From contig JANYFQ010000605.1 in the NCBI GenBank assembly GCA_025362615.1, positions 1-9,165 on the forward strand: a DNA stretch of 9,165 nt. The letters run 5' to 3'. Below are positions 1 through 6,067 of the stretch, piece after piece. Source of the DNA: Hymenobacter sp. Lineage in GTDB: Bacteria; Bacteroidota; Bacteroidia; Cytophagales; Hymenobacteraceae. The notes under the pieces are model-generated. The model made no database searches. It was not told where the DNA came from and worked only from the letters and a program-made list of their open reading frames with translations. The position numbers and the translations under genes were made by a program. The number at the start of each line of letters is the position of its first letter. Position 1 is the first letter of the stretch.

Positions 1-212
1 ACCAGGTGGCCATCATCTACGCCGCCACCAACGGCCTGCTCGACACCGTGCCCGTGAACCGGGTGCGCGAGTTCGAAAAAGAGTTCGGCACGGTGCTGAA
101 CTCGCGCTTCCCCGACGTGCTCAAGGCCCTGAAAGCCGGTAAGTTGGAAGACAGTGGCACGAAGGCCATCCGCGAAGTGGCGAAGGACGTGGCGGCGGGG
201 TACTCGATTTAA
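1..212 (+). CDS. atpA: ATP synthase F1 subunit alpha, C-terminal end (partial)
   Basis: The 5' end lies outside the window; the reading frame is open from the first bases and stops at TAA (210-212). The visible ~69 residues include QVAIIYAATNGLLDTVPV and VREFEKEFG, which match the C-terminal helical domain of F1-ATPase alpha subunits. That domain packs at the base of the alpha3-beta3 ring, around the gamma shaft. The nucleotide-binding P-loop region is not in view. atpG follows on the same strand 145 bp downstream, an order usual for Bacteroidota F1 genes. The AT-rich hairpin element begins at the stop codon itself, so the last codon and stop abut repeat sequence. Identification is firm from the motif and the neighbour. 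Confidence 0.93.
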   Translation, partial: QVAIIYAATNGLLDTVPVNRVREFEKEFGTVLNSRFPDVLKALKAGKLEDSGTKAIREVAKDVAAGYSI

Positions 213-350
213 TTATGAATTATAAATTATGAATTATGAGTTGAGGGTGCCGGTTTATTTGGGTTGAGAAACTCAGTTAAAGGCCCACACTCGTTTTGCG
301 CTGAGCAGCCTGATTCTAATTCATAATTCATAATTCATAATTCATAATTA
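210..350. repeat. AT-rich inverted-repeat element A (7-bp repeats) between atpA and atpG
   Basis: The left arm (about 210-238) is made of repeats of the heptamer ATTATGA, with one unit varied to ATTATAA. The right arm (about 314-349) is the reverse complement, with ATTCATA repeated several times. The termini match as TTAATTATGAATT and AATTCATAATTAA. About 75 bp of GC-richer sequence lies between, including a small TTGAG-AAA-CTCA hairpin. Transcribed as part of an atpA-atpG message, it would fold as a long stem-loop just before the atpG start. The same heptamer architecture recurs at 7922-8036. It contains no open frame and no transposase. Confidence 0.8.
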
Positions 351-357
351 AAAAAAC

Positions 358-1236
358 ATGGCTAATTTAAAGGAAGTTCGGAGCCGCATTCAGTCGGTTT
401 CGAGTACGCAGCAGATTACAAAGGCCATGAAGATGGTGTCGGCGGCCAAGTTGCGGCGGGCGCAGGACAACATTGTGCGGATGCGGCCCTACGCGCAACG
501 CTTGGGCGCGATGCTGGCCAACCTCACGCGCACGGCCGATGCCGAAGCCATGAGCGACTACGGCGTGCCCCGCCCGGTGCGGCGGGTGCTGGTGGTGGCC
601 GTGACGAGCGACCGGGGCCTGGCCGGCGCCTTCAACTCCAACGTGTTCAAGGGCGTGGCGGCGCTGGTGCGCGAGCGCTACGCGAGCTTGCCGGAGTCGG
701 CCGTCAGCGTGCTGGCCATCGGCAAGAAGGCGCACGACTACTACACCAAGCGTGGGCAGGCCGTGGGCAACTACACCCACGTCTTCGCGCAGCTTTCGTT
801 TGAAACCGTGCGCGGGGCCGCCGAAGTGGCCATGGACGGTTTCCGGGCCGGCACCTACGACGAGGTGATGGTGGTGTTCAACGAGTTCCGCAACGTGGCC
901 ACGCAGATTGTGCGCACCGAGCAACTGCTGCCCCTGCTGCCCGCCGAAGCGCCCGTCACGGCCACGAGCAACGTGGACTACCTCTTCGAACCCACCAAGG
1001 AAGACATCGTGCGGACGCTCATCCCGCAGTCCATCAAAATCCAGGTGTACAAGGCGGTGCTCGAAAGCAACGCCTCGGAACACGGGGCGCGGATGACAGC
1101 AATGGAAAAAGCCACCGAAAACGCGGGTGAGTTGCTGAAGTCGCTGAAATTGACTTACAACCGGACGCGGCAAGCTGCCATCACGACCGAGATTTTGGAA
1201 ATCGTGGGTGGGGCCGAGGCGCTGGCGGCGGGGTAA
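358..1236 (+). CDS. atpG: ATP synthase F1 subunit gamma
   Basis: This gene encodes the central rotating shaft of the F1 motor, which couples proton flow through Fo to ATP synthesis at the inner membrane. The 292-residue product has the usual family length. The N-terminal helix reads MANLKEVRSRIQSVSSTQQI followed by TKAMKMVSAAKLRRAQ, the gamma signature that forms half of the coiled-coil shaft. The middle domain contains TSDRGLAGAFN (about residues 83-93). The C-terminal helix holds SEHGARMTAMEKATENA and ends TTEILEIVGGAEAL, the other half of the shaft and the family's most conserved part. The ATG at 358 fits the family N-terminus exactly. It follows atpA but is separated by hairpin element A, and is closed by the terminator at 1262-1296. 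No TAnnTTTG box is convincing in the gap, so co-transcription with atpA is likely. Confidence 0.97.
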   Translation: MANLKEVRSRIQSVSSTQQITKAMKMVSAAKLRRAQDNIVRMRPYAQRLGAMLANLTRTADAEAMSDYGVPRPVRRVLVVAVTSDRGLAGAFNSNVFKGVAALVRERYASLPESAVSVLAIGKKAHDYYTKRGQAVGNYTHVFAQLSFETVRGAAEVAMDGFRAGTYDEVMVVFNEFRNVATQIVRTEQLLPLLPAEAPVTATSNVDYLFEPTKEDIVRTLIPQSIKIQVYKAVLESNASEHGARMTAMEKATENAGELLKSLKLTYNRTRQAAITTEILEIVGGAEALAAG

Positions 1237-1261
1237 CTCCTGCTTTGCAATCGATACAGCT

Positions 1262-1296
1262 AAAAACGCCCGCCACGGATTGTAGCGGGCGTTTTT
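1262..1296. terminator. Rho-independent terminator, probably bidirectional
   Basis: AAAAACGCCCGC and GCGGGCGTTTTT form a perfect 12-bp stem around an 11-base loop. With A runs on one side and T runs on the other it can work on both strands: after atpG on plus and after the small lipoprotein gene (stop at 1316) on minus. Its reverse complement is nearly identical to the terminator at 3420-3454 (33 of 35 bases). Confidence 0.88.
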
Positions 1297-1315
1297 GGTA
1301 TCTGGCGCGGTCAGG

Positions 1316-1804
1316 CTAATGCCGCCGTTGCAGCACGTAAGCCGGTGGCATCAGCCGCTGGTCCAACTGCACGGGCACTCCGTTGAAGGACGCGCCCACG
1401 ACGCGGTACGACAGGTTGCCGGAAGGCGGTTGCACGTCGTAGAAAAGCGTGTCGGTCTTGCCGTTCAGCGTCAGCAGCCACTGCTTGACACCTTGGCTGC
1501 TATTATCAGCCAGGGTGCCCGAGCCATAAAAGAAGTCATACGGTCGGTAAGAAGACGGTGCAAACGCCCCGATTGACTCACATCCTTGACATTCAGGGCC
1601 CAATTCAAAATAGTTGCCTGCCAAATTGGTGGAGGAAATTCGCAATGATGTATTTGTGCTGGTAATCAACGGGATTGCGTACTTATCGAGAAGCACAAAT
1701 TGAATGGGAGGGGACTTAATGTCTTTGGCAACATTGGGTTCTTCTTCCTTCTTGCAGGATGACAACGCCAGCAAAACGACAAGGGTTAGCAAGGTGGTTT
1801 TCAT
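1316..1804 (-). CDS. Small lipoprotein of unknown function, downstream of C10 peptidase
   Basis: The product is 162 residues with a clear lipoprotein signal: MKTTLLTLVVLLALSSC with lipobox LSSC and lipid-bearing Cys17, followed by the charged run KKEEE. The mature part is probably exported and anchored to a membrane facing the periplasm or the outside. It looks beta-rich (for example WLLTLNGKTDTLFYDV), contains a CQGC pair, and has no motif I can tie to an enzyme. The ATG at 1804 lies five bases after the peptidase stop codon, so the two genes are almost certainly translated from one message. The placement recalls protease-inhibitor pairs such as speB-spi, but I see no likeness to the Spi/propeptide fold, so an inhibitor role is only a guess. 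About 1560-1800 is visibly more AT-rich than the surrounding genes, which hints at foreign origin or weak codon selection. Confidence 0.8.
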   Translation of the reverse strand: MKTTLLTLVVLLALSSCKKEEEPNVAKDIKSPPIQFVLLDKYAIPLITSTNTSLRISSTNLAGNYFELGPECQGCESIGAFAPSSYRPYDFFYGSGTLADNSSQGVKQWLLTLNGKTDTLFYDVQPPSGNLSYRVVGASFNGVPVQLDQRLMPPAYVLQRRH

Positions 1805-1809
1805 AAGCT

Positions 1810-3296
1810 TTAGCGGTGAATATTAACGATGGCCCGGTGGTTGTACTGATAGTTATGAACGATACCGGCGTTGTCGGTGACGTTCCAATCCTCGCAGTTG
1901 AAAAAGCCGTTGCTTCGCCCGTTCCAACCCCAGTTCATGTGGTATTGCCGGTAGCCAAAGGTTCCAACGCTGTTGGTAATGGATGGAAATACGTATCCAT
2001 CGCAAACCCAGGCGTGGCCACCGTTGCCGTTGCCACCAGTACTTGCCGCGACGATGGACGGTCGGTAAGCGTTCAAGTCGATGTTGATGGCCGGGTTGAC
2101 AGCCGGGCCGTTTACAAAGTCCGCTGAGGAGTAATTGAACGGGGTGACGTAGTTCCAAGCCCCTTTCAGTGCCCGCTCAACATCGGCGGTGTTGGCACTC
2201 GACCCGTTGTCGCGGTACAAAACGCCGACGCTGTTGCCACAAACAAGCATGAGCCGGGCCAATTCTGGTGCGCTATTTTGTGACAGAAAGCGCGACGTGT
2301 ATGCACCTCCCGAGGGCATATTGGCCCAGTTGAATGTACTGGGCCAGCGGTGAAAATACAGTACTTGGGCCAGCGCCGTCGGGACGCAGCCAGTAGGCAT
2401 TCGGGTGCAAGAATAAGTGCCGCTCGGAACAAGGTCGTTGTAGCCGCAATCCTGGCCCCAGTTGGTGGTCAGCAGCGGGCCACGGGAGGAATAAGAGTAC
2501 GTGGACCCGCCGCCGCCGCCGCCCGAACCACTACCGCCACCCGAGCCGCCGCCGCCAACCGGGGGCCACATATCTTGCCCGTCGCCAACGCCGCCGCCGC
2601 CGCCGCCGGTGTTGCCGCCCGGTTGCCGCCAGTTCAAGCCAGAGCCGCCGCCATCCGGCAGTTCCTTGATGACAACGGGGTCAATCGCCATGGTTATCCA
2701 AGCATCCCGGCTGCCGGGCGCAGCGTTTTTGCCATCGGGGTTGGCCCGCAGGGCCGTCACCAATTCTTGGGTGGTTTCGAGCCAATCGAGCATCCCCTCG
2801 GGCAGGGTGGGGTGCTCCCGGTTGCGTTCGAGGGTCACGGCCAGGTTGCCGTCGGCTTGCAACTGCTCCACCGCGAAGGAGCCGTGTTCCGAGAAGCCCA
2901 GCAGCGGGCGCATATGGCCGTCGGCGGCGATGAGCGCCCAGCCGCCGTAGGTGTAGTTGGCCACGTACACGAACGGCTGCCCGTCGGGGCCCCGCAGCGG
3001 GGTGAGGCGGCGCAGGCGCTGCCAGCCGGCAAACACCCGCTGCGTGTCTTGGTCGGTGCGGTTGTGTTCGCGCTGGGCCTCGGTTTCGGGGCTGAGGGCG
3101 ATGTGTTCGGCGGCTTTGCGGGCGAGGTCTTCCTTCACGAGCCAGCCGGTTTCGGCGTTGGCGCTGCTTTGGGCGCTCAGGGCGCGGGGCGGGGCTTCTT
3201 TTTCACAGCCGAGCAGCAGCCCGGCGCAGGCCAGCAGCAGCCAGCGGCTGGGGGTGTAGGCGGAATGAAGGGGGGGGGCAGGATAACGGTTGGCAT
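1810..3296 (-). CDS. C10 family (streptopain-like) cysteine peptidase lipoprotein, with N-terminal frame disruption
   Basis: This is a secreted, lipid-anchored papain-like peptidase. Residues below are numbered from a TTG at 3411, the upstream limit of the open frame (533 codons). The lipoprotein signal RWLLLACAGLLLGC ends at Cys69. A propeptide of the streptopain type follows (about 125-200, with PFVYVANYTYGGWALIAADG and PLLGFSEHGSF). Next is a Gly-rich linker (about 254-302), then the peptidase domain: LLTTNWGQDCGYN, catalytic Cys342 in TGCVPTALAQVLYFHRWP, catalytic His466 in GGHAWVCDGY, and HMNWGWNG (491-498), which matches the C10 family. No ATG is in frame upstream of the signal. The end given here is the ATG at 3296, which enters frame only if the nine-G run at 3270-3278 were ten or seven; it would then give a normal 30-residue signal peptide with lipid Cys31. 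In-frame alternatives (GTG at 3351, TTG at 3411) leave an unlikely long N-terminal tail. The family assignment is firm; the start is not. Confidence 0.88.
2500..2650 (-). repeat. Trinucleotide-rich tract coding a poly-Gly linker
   Basis: Runs of CCG/GCC triplets on the plus strand code for Gly stretches with occasional Ser, Asn and Asp in the peptidase (about residues 254-302). It separates the propeptide from the catalytic domain, where the zymogen would be processed. Triplet slippage here would change linker length without breaking the frame. Confidence 0.7.
3270..3278 (-). repeat. Nine-base homopolymer (C on the coding strand) at the start of the peptidase gene
   Basis: Nine consecutive G on the plus strand lie between the only plausible ATG (3294-3296) and the lipoprotein signal peptide. 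One added base, or two lost, would join that ATG to the peptidase frame. Tracts of this kind are classic slipped-strand sites, and also common sequencing-error sites. Confidence 0.75.
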
Positions 3297-3324
3297 TGGC
3301 GGATACGGTTGATTGGTGGTGCCG

Positions 3325-3332
3325 TAAATGTA
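3325..3332 (-). promoter_or_regulatory. Possible -7 promoter box for the peptidase-lipoprotein pair
   Basis: The minus strand reads TACATTTA here, one base off the Bacteroidota consensus TAnnTTTG, 28 bases before the ATG at 3296. It supports 3296 over the TTG at 3411, which would lie upstream of this promoter. No clear -33 TTG partner is seen. Confidence 0.4.
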
Positions 3333-3419
3333 CGCGACTTTGAAGGCACACAGCCAGTTTTGCCTCTGGGATGGGGGCTGCCGGCCCGCTGCTACTGCAA
3401 CGCCCCCGCAACGGCCCGC

Positions 3420-3454
3420 AAAAACGCCCGCCATAATCCGTGGCGGGCGTTTTT
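3420..3454. terminator. Rho-independent terminator downstream of prmC
   Basis: A 14-bp stem from AAAAACGCCCGCCA and TGGCGGGCGTTTTT closes on a 7-base loop. On the minus strand it lies about 170 bases after the prmC stop and just upstream of the peptidase unit, so it insulates the two. It is the inverted near-copy of the terminator at 1262-1296. Confidence 0.82.
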
Positions 3455-3625
3455 GTTGCGGAAGCTGCGTCGAACAGTACTTTTTACTGCCTGCCGGGCG
3501 GGTTGTTCGTACCCACGCAACGCGGGTACGCCATATGCCGGCGCGGATGCCTGCCGGGCCGGTTTGGGCGGGTATTGCGCGGGTGCTCGTCCCACTATCC
3601 AGCAAAAAAGAGTGCCCCGGCCGCG
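3455..3625. other. Gap between the prmC stop and its terminator, with a small inverted repeat
   Basis: No gene is seen. CGTACCC (3508-3514) and GGGTACG (3524-3530) form a 7-bp stem with a 9-base loop. The string TGCCTGCCGGGC occurs twice (near 3487 and 3548). On the minus strand this is the 3' untranslated region of prmC. No function can be assigned. Confidence 0.4.
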
Positions 3626-4492
3626 CTACCGGCGGCCCACCACCATCCTGTCGCGCCCAAACATATCGGCCACGCCGCGCACGGCGGCGTAGCCCTGGGC
3701 CACGAGCAGGGCCTGGGTTTCGGCCGAAAAGGCTTCGTTGATTTCGAGGTAGAGGCCGCCGCCGGGGCCCAGCAGCTCGCGGCCCAGGGCGGCGAGGCGG
3801 CGGTAAAACAGCAGCGGGTCGTGGTCGGGTACGAACAGGGCGGTGGCCGGCTCCCAGGCCAGCACATTGGGGCGCATAGCAGCCCGCTCGCGCTCGCGCA
3901 CGTAAGGCGGGTTGCTGACGAGGACGTGGAGGCTGCCGGGCACCACGGCGGGCGTTTGGGCCAGCACATCAAGCTGTTCAAATCCGACCTGCGGGGCGTA
4001 GCGGGCGGCGTTGCGGCGGGCCACGGCCAGGGCTTCGGCCGAAACATCCACGGCCCGCACCGTGGCCGTGGGGCGGGCGCGGGCCAGGGCCAGGGCCAGG
4101 CAGCCCGAGCCGGTGCCCACGTCCAGAATGCTCAGCGCCGCGCCGGGCCGGGCGGGGTTTTCGGCCAGCACGAGGCGGGCCAGCTCCTCGGTTTCGGGGC
4201 GCGGGATGAGCGTGGCGGGCGTTACGTCCAGCGCCATGCCGGCGAAGTACGCCGTGCCCAGCACGTACTGCACCGGCTCGTGGGCCAGCAGCCGGGCCAG
4301 CAGCGCGGGCACCTGCGCCCGCACGGCAGCGGGCACCGGCGCGGCAGCGGCCATGCGCCGCTCCAACGCGCCCTCGAAGCCCAGCAAGTGCTCGACTACG
4401 AGCGCGGCCACGGCCCCGGCCTCGGGGCCGGCGTAGGCAGCAGCAAGGGCAGTGGCGAGGTGGTCGGTGAGGGCGCGGACGGTGGCTGGCAT
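3626..4492 (-). CDS. prmC: Peptide chain release factor N5-glutamine methyltransferase
   Basis: This enzyme methylates the glutamine of the GGQ motif in release factors RF1 and RF2 from S-adenosylmethionine, which speeds translation termination in the cytoplasm. The 288-residue form starting MPATVRALTD has normal family length. An N-terminal helical domain (1-95) contains EPVQYVLGTAYFAG and ends at IPRPETEELARLVL (about 97-109), a PrmC hallmark. The SAM-binding loop is DVGTGSGCLALALA (124-137). The catalytic NPPY is at 194-197, inside SNPPYVRE, where it would hold the substrate glutamine. An upstream in-frame ATG would add MRGGYFCP, but that region overlaps the promoter box at 4497-4504, so the ATG at 4490-4492 is preferred. 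It diverges from ribD across a repeat-filled gap. Confidence 0.95.
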   Translation of the reverse strand: MPATVRALTDHLATALAAAYAGPEAGAVAALVVEHLLGFEGALERRMAAAAPVPAAVRAQVPALLARLLAHEPVQYVLGTAYFAGMALDVTPATLIPRPETEELARLVLAENPARPGAALSILDVGTGSGCLALALARARPTATVRAVDVSAEALAVARRNAARYAPQVGFEQLDVLAQTPAVVPGSLHVLVSNPPYVRERERAAMRPNVLAWEPATALFVPDHDPLLFYRRLAALGRELLGPGGGLYLEINEAFSAETQALLVAQGYAAVRGVADMFGRDRMVVGRR

Positions 4493-4496
4493 GGGG

Positions 4497-4504
4497 CAAA
4501 AATA
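4497..4504 (-). promoter_or_regulatory. -7 promoter box of prmC
   Basis: The minus strand reads TATTTTTG, a full match to the Bacteroidota -7 consensus TAnnTTTG. It is four bases before the prmC ATG, and a TTCG starts 20 bases upstream of the box as a weak -33 element. Transcription would begin at or next to the ATG, giving a leaderless message. Confidence 0.6.
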
Positions 4505-4535
4505 CCCGCCCCGCACGGCACGAAGGCGCAGGGCG

Positions 4536-4808
4536 GTCGTCCGGGGCTACTTGGGAGTCGTCCGGGGCTATTCGGGAGTTGTACAGGGCTACTTGGGGGT
4601 CGTCCGGGTCTACTCGGGAGTCGTCCGGGGCTACTCGGGAGTCGTCCGGGGCTATTCGGGAGTTGTACAGGGCTACTTGGGAGTCGTCTGGGGCTACTCG
4701 GGGGTTGTCCGGGGCTACTTGGGGGGTGTACAGGGCTATTTGGAGGCTGTCCGGGGCTACTCGGGGGTTGTACAGGGCTACTTGGAGGCTGTCCGGGGCT
4801 ACTCGGGG
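4536..4808. repeat. 21-bp tandem repeat array (13 units) between prmC and ribD
   Basis: Thirteen head-to-tail 21-bp units run without gaps, and a decayed fourteenth follows to about 4829. The unit resembles GTCGTCCGGGGCTACTTGGG plus one base. Two main variants differ in the first half (GTCGTCCGGGG versus GTTGTACAGGG) and in TACTTGG, TACTCGG or TATTCGG in the second half. Units 2 and 6 are identical, as are 11 and 13, and the order A, A', B is repeated at units 1-3 and 5-7. This suggests growth by block duplication of 84 bp and 42 bp. Because 21 is a multiple of three, most frames stay open across it and give heptapeptide repeats, but the array sits between two divergent start codons and codon choice shows no sign of coding. 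Confidence 0.92.
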
Positions 4809-4913
4809 GGGGGCCGGGGTTGCTCCAGTGCGGTGCAAAGCCGCACGCCCGCCACCCGGCCCCTCCGTGGCCCGTACAACGGCCCCCTGCCGGCTTCACT
4901 CCCGGCGGGGCGC

Positions 4914-4921
4914 TACCTTTA
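4914..4921 (+). promoter_or_regulatory. -7 promoter box of ribD
   Basis: TACCTTTA matches TAnnTTTG except for the last base, and lies exactly four bases before the ribD ATG, as in the prmC promoter. A TTCA starts 19 bases upstream of the box. The spacing implies a leaderless or nearly leaderless transcript. Confidence 0.55.
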
Positions 4922-4925
4922 AGCC

Positions 4926-5963
4926 ATGCAAGACGACGACTTTTTTATGCGCCGGGCCCTCGACCTGGCCGCCCGGGGCCTTAGCTATACCCGCCCCAAC
5001 CCAATGGTCGGCTGCGTCATCACGCACCGGGGCCGGGTGCTGGGCGAGGGCTGGCACGAAGCCTACGGCGGCCCCCACGCCGAAGCAAACGCCCTGGCCG
5101 CCGTGCGCCCCGCCGACCGCCCGCTGCTGCCCGAAGCCCGCCTCTACGTCAGCCTCGAACCCTGCGCCCACCACGGCCAAACCCCGCCCTGCGCCGACTT
5201 GCTCGTCGCCGAAGGCATCCGCGACGTCGTGGTTTGCAACGACGACCCCTTTGCCCTCGTCAGCGGCCGGGGCACTGCGAAGCTGCGGGCGGCGGGCGTC
5301 GCCGTCGCCACCGGCTGCCTGGCCGCCGAGGGCCGCTGGCTCAACCGCCGCTTCTTCACCTTCCACGAGCAAAAACGGCCCTACCTGGTGCTCAAGTGGG
5401 CCGAAACGGCCGATGGCTTCCTGGCCGGGCCGTATTATCAACCGGTGCAAATCAGCGGGCCGGCGGCGGGGTTGCTCACCCACCAGTGGCGGGCCGAAGA
5501 AGCGGCCATCCTCGTCGGCACCCGCACGGCCCTGCACGACAACCCCCGCCTGAGCGTCCGCGACTGGCCCGGCCCCCAGCCCCTGCGCGTGGTGCTCGAC
5601 AAAAACCTGAGCCTGCCCCCCACCCACCACCTGCTCGACGGCTCGCAGCCCACCCTGCTCTACACCCACCGCCACCGCCCCGACCGCCCCCACCTCCAGC
5701 ACGCCCAATTGCCCGAAGATGCCCCCGATATGCTGCCCGGCATCCTCGCCGATTTGCACCAGCGCCAGGTGCAGTCGGTGCTCGTCGAGGGCGGCCCCAC
5801 GGTGCTCAACGCCCTCATCGAGGTCGGTATGTGGGACGAAATCCGCGTCTTCCGCTCGCCCAAAAAGCTCCACCAGGGCATCGCCGCCCCCCGCGTGGGC
5901 CTGAGCGGGCTGCAAGAACAACGCCGCGTCGGCGACGACGAGCTGTTCTGGTACGTGCGGTAA
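4926..5963 (+). CDS. ribD: Bifunctional riboflavin biosynthesis deaminase/reductase RibD
   Basis: It performs two successive cytoplasmic steps in riboflavin synthesis: zinc-dependent deamination of the pyrimidine made by GTP cyclohydrolase II, then NADPH-dependent reduction of the ribosyl side chain. The product is 345 residues, normal for the two-domain form. The deaminase domain (1 to about 145) starts MQDDDFFMRRALDLAARG, then GYT-like SYTRPNPMVGCVI. Zinc and catalytic residues are His51 and Glu53 in PHAEANAL, and Cys80 and Cys89 in LEPCAHHGQTPPCADLL. The reductase domain (about 150-345) contains RPYLVLKWAETADGFLAG, GTRTALHDNPRLSVRDWPG and VLVEGGPTVLNALI. The ATG at 4926 is set by the family N-terminus and the promoter box. 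The last codons run into a REP-like palindrome. Other rib genes are not in the window. Confidence 0.96.
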   Translation: MQDDDFFMRRALDLAARGLSYTRPNPMVGCVITHRGRVLGEGWHEAYGGPHAEANALAAVRPADRPLLPEARLYVSLEPCAHHGQTPPCADLLVAEGIRDVVVCNDDPFALVSGRGTAKLRAAGVAVATGCLAAEGRWLNRRFFTFHEQKRPYLVLKWAETADGFLAGPYYQPVQISGPAAGLLTHQWRAEEAAILVGTRTALHDNPRLSVRDWPGPQPLRVVLDKNLSLPPTHHLLDGSQPTLLYTHRHRPDRPHLQHAQLPEDAPDMLPGILADLHQRQVQSVLVEGGPTVLNALIEVGMWDEIRVFRSPKKLHQGIAAPRVGLSGLQEQRRVGDDELFWYVR

Positions 5964-6063
5964 CGCGGGTTTTCAACCCGCGAAGTAGCGGCCCCGCCCC
6001 GGTTCTGACATTTTTCACACTGCTTTTTTTTCGTCCCTGTGCGGGTTGAAAACCCGCGCTACC
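5959..6063. repeat. Inverted pair of REP-like palindromes between ribD and msrC
   Basis: Two copies of a 24-base unit face each other: 5959-5982 on plus and 6040-6063 on minus. They share the core CGGGTTTTCAACCCGC, and 22 of 24 bases agree. Each copy is itself a hairpin (CGCGGGTT-TTC-AACCCGCG in the first), and the pair can also form one long stem across the 57-base spacer. The spacer holds a run of eight T (6023-6030). The first copy covers the ribD stop codon; the second ends five bases before the msrC start. It resembles BIME-type paired REP elements and may act as a terminator or message-stabilising structure. Confidence 0.8.
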
Positions 6064-6067
6064 TCCC

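Noticed and set aside
210..350. Origin of replication or DnaA-box cluster in the AT-rich element
   Set aside because: The repeats are the ATTATGA word in inverted arms, not DnaA boxes, and no dnaA or other replication gene is near.
367..1173. Long minus-strand open frame opposite atpG
   Set aside because: It is a shadow of a GC-rich coding region, His/Gly/Arg-rich with no recognisable fold, and atpG is certain.
2350..3312. Long plus-strand open frame opposite the peptidase gene
   Set aside because: It is low-complexity Ala/Gly text that mirrors the peptidase codons; the C10 motifs on the minus strand decide the coding strand.
3297..3411. Peptidase start at the TTG at 3411 or GTG at 3351
   Set aside because: Either adds a long tail before the signal peptide, and both lie upstream of the candidate promoter box; a frame change in the G run explains the data better.
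4536..4808. CRISPR array
   Set aside because: Units are contiguous 21-mers with no unique spacers, and no cas gene is near.
4452..4922. Open frames across the 21-bp array giving heptapeptide repeats on both strands
   Set aside because: A 21-bp unit keeps frames open automatically. The frames overlap the prmC start, have no promoter or plausible start of their own, and give similar low-complexity text in several frames.
3440..4984. 514-codon plus-strand open frame over prmC and the repeat array
   Set aside because: It is antisense to prmC and runs through the minisatellite and into ribD in another frame; no protein family is recognisable.
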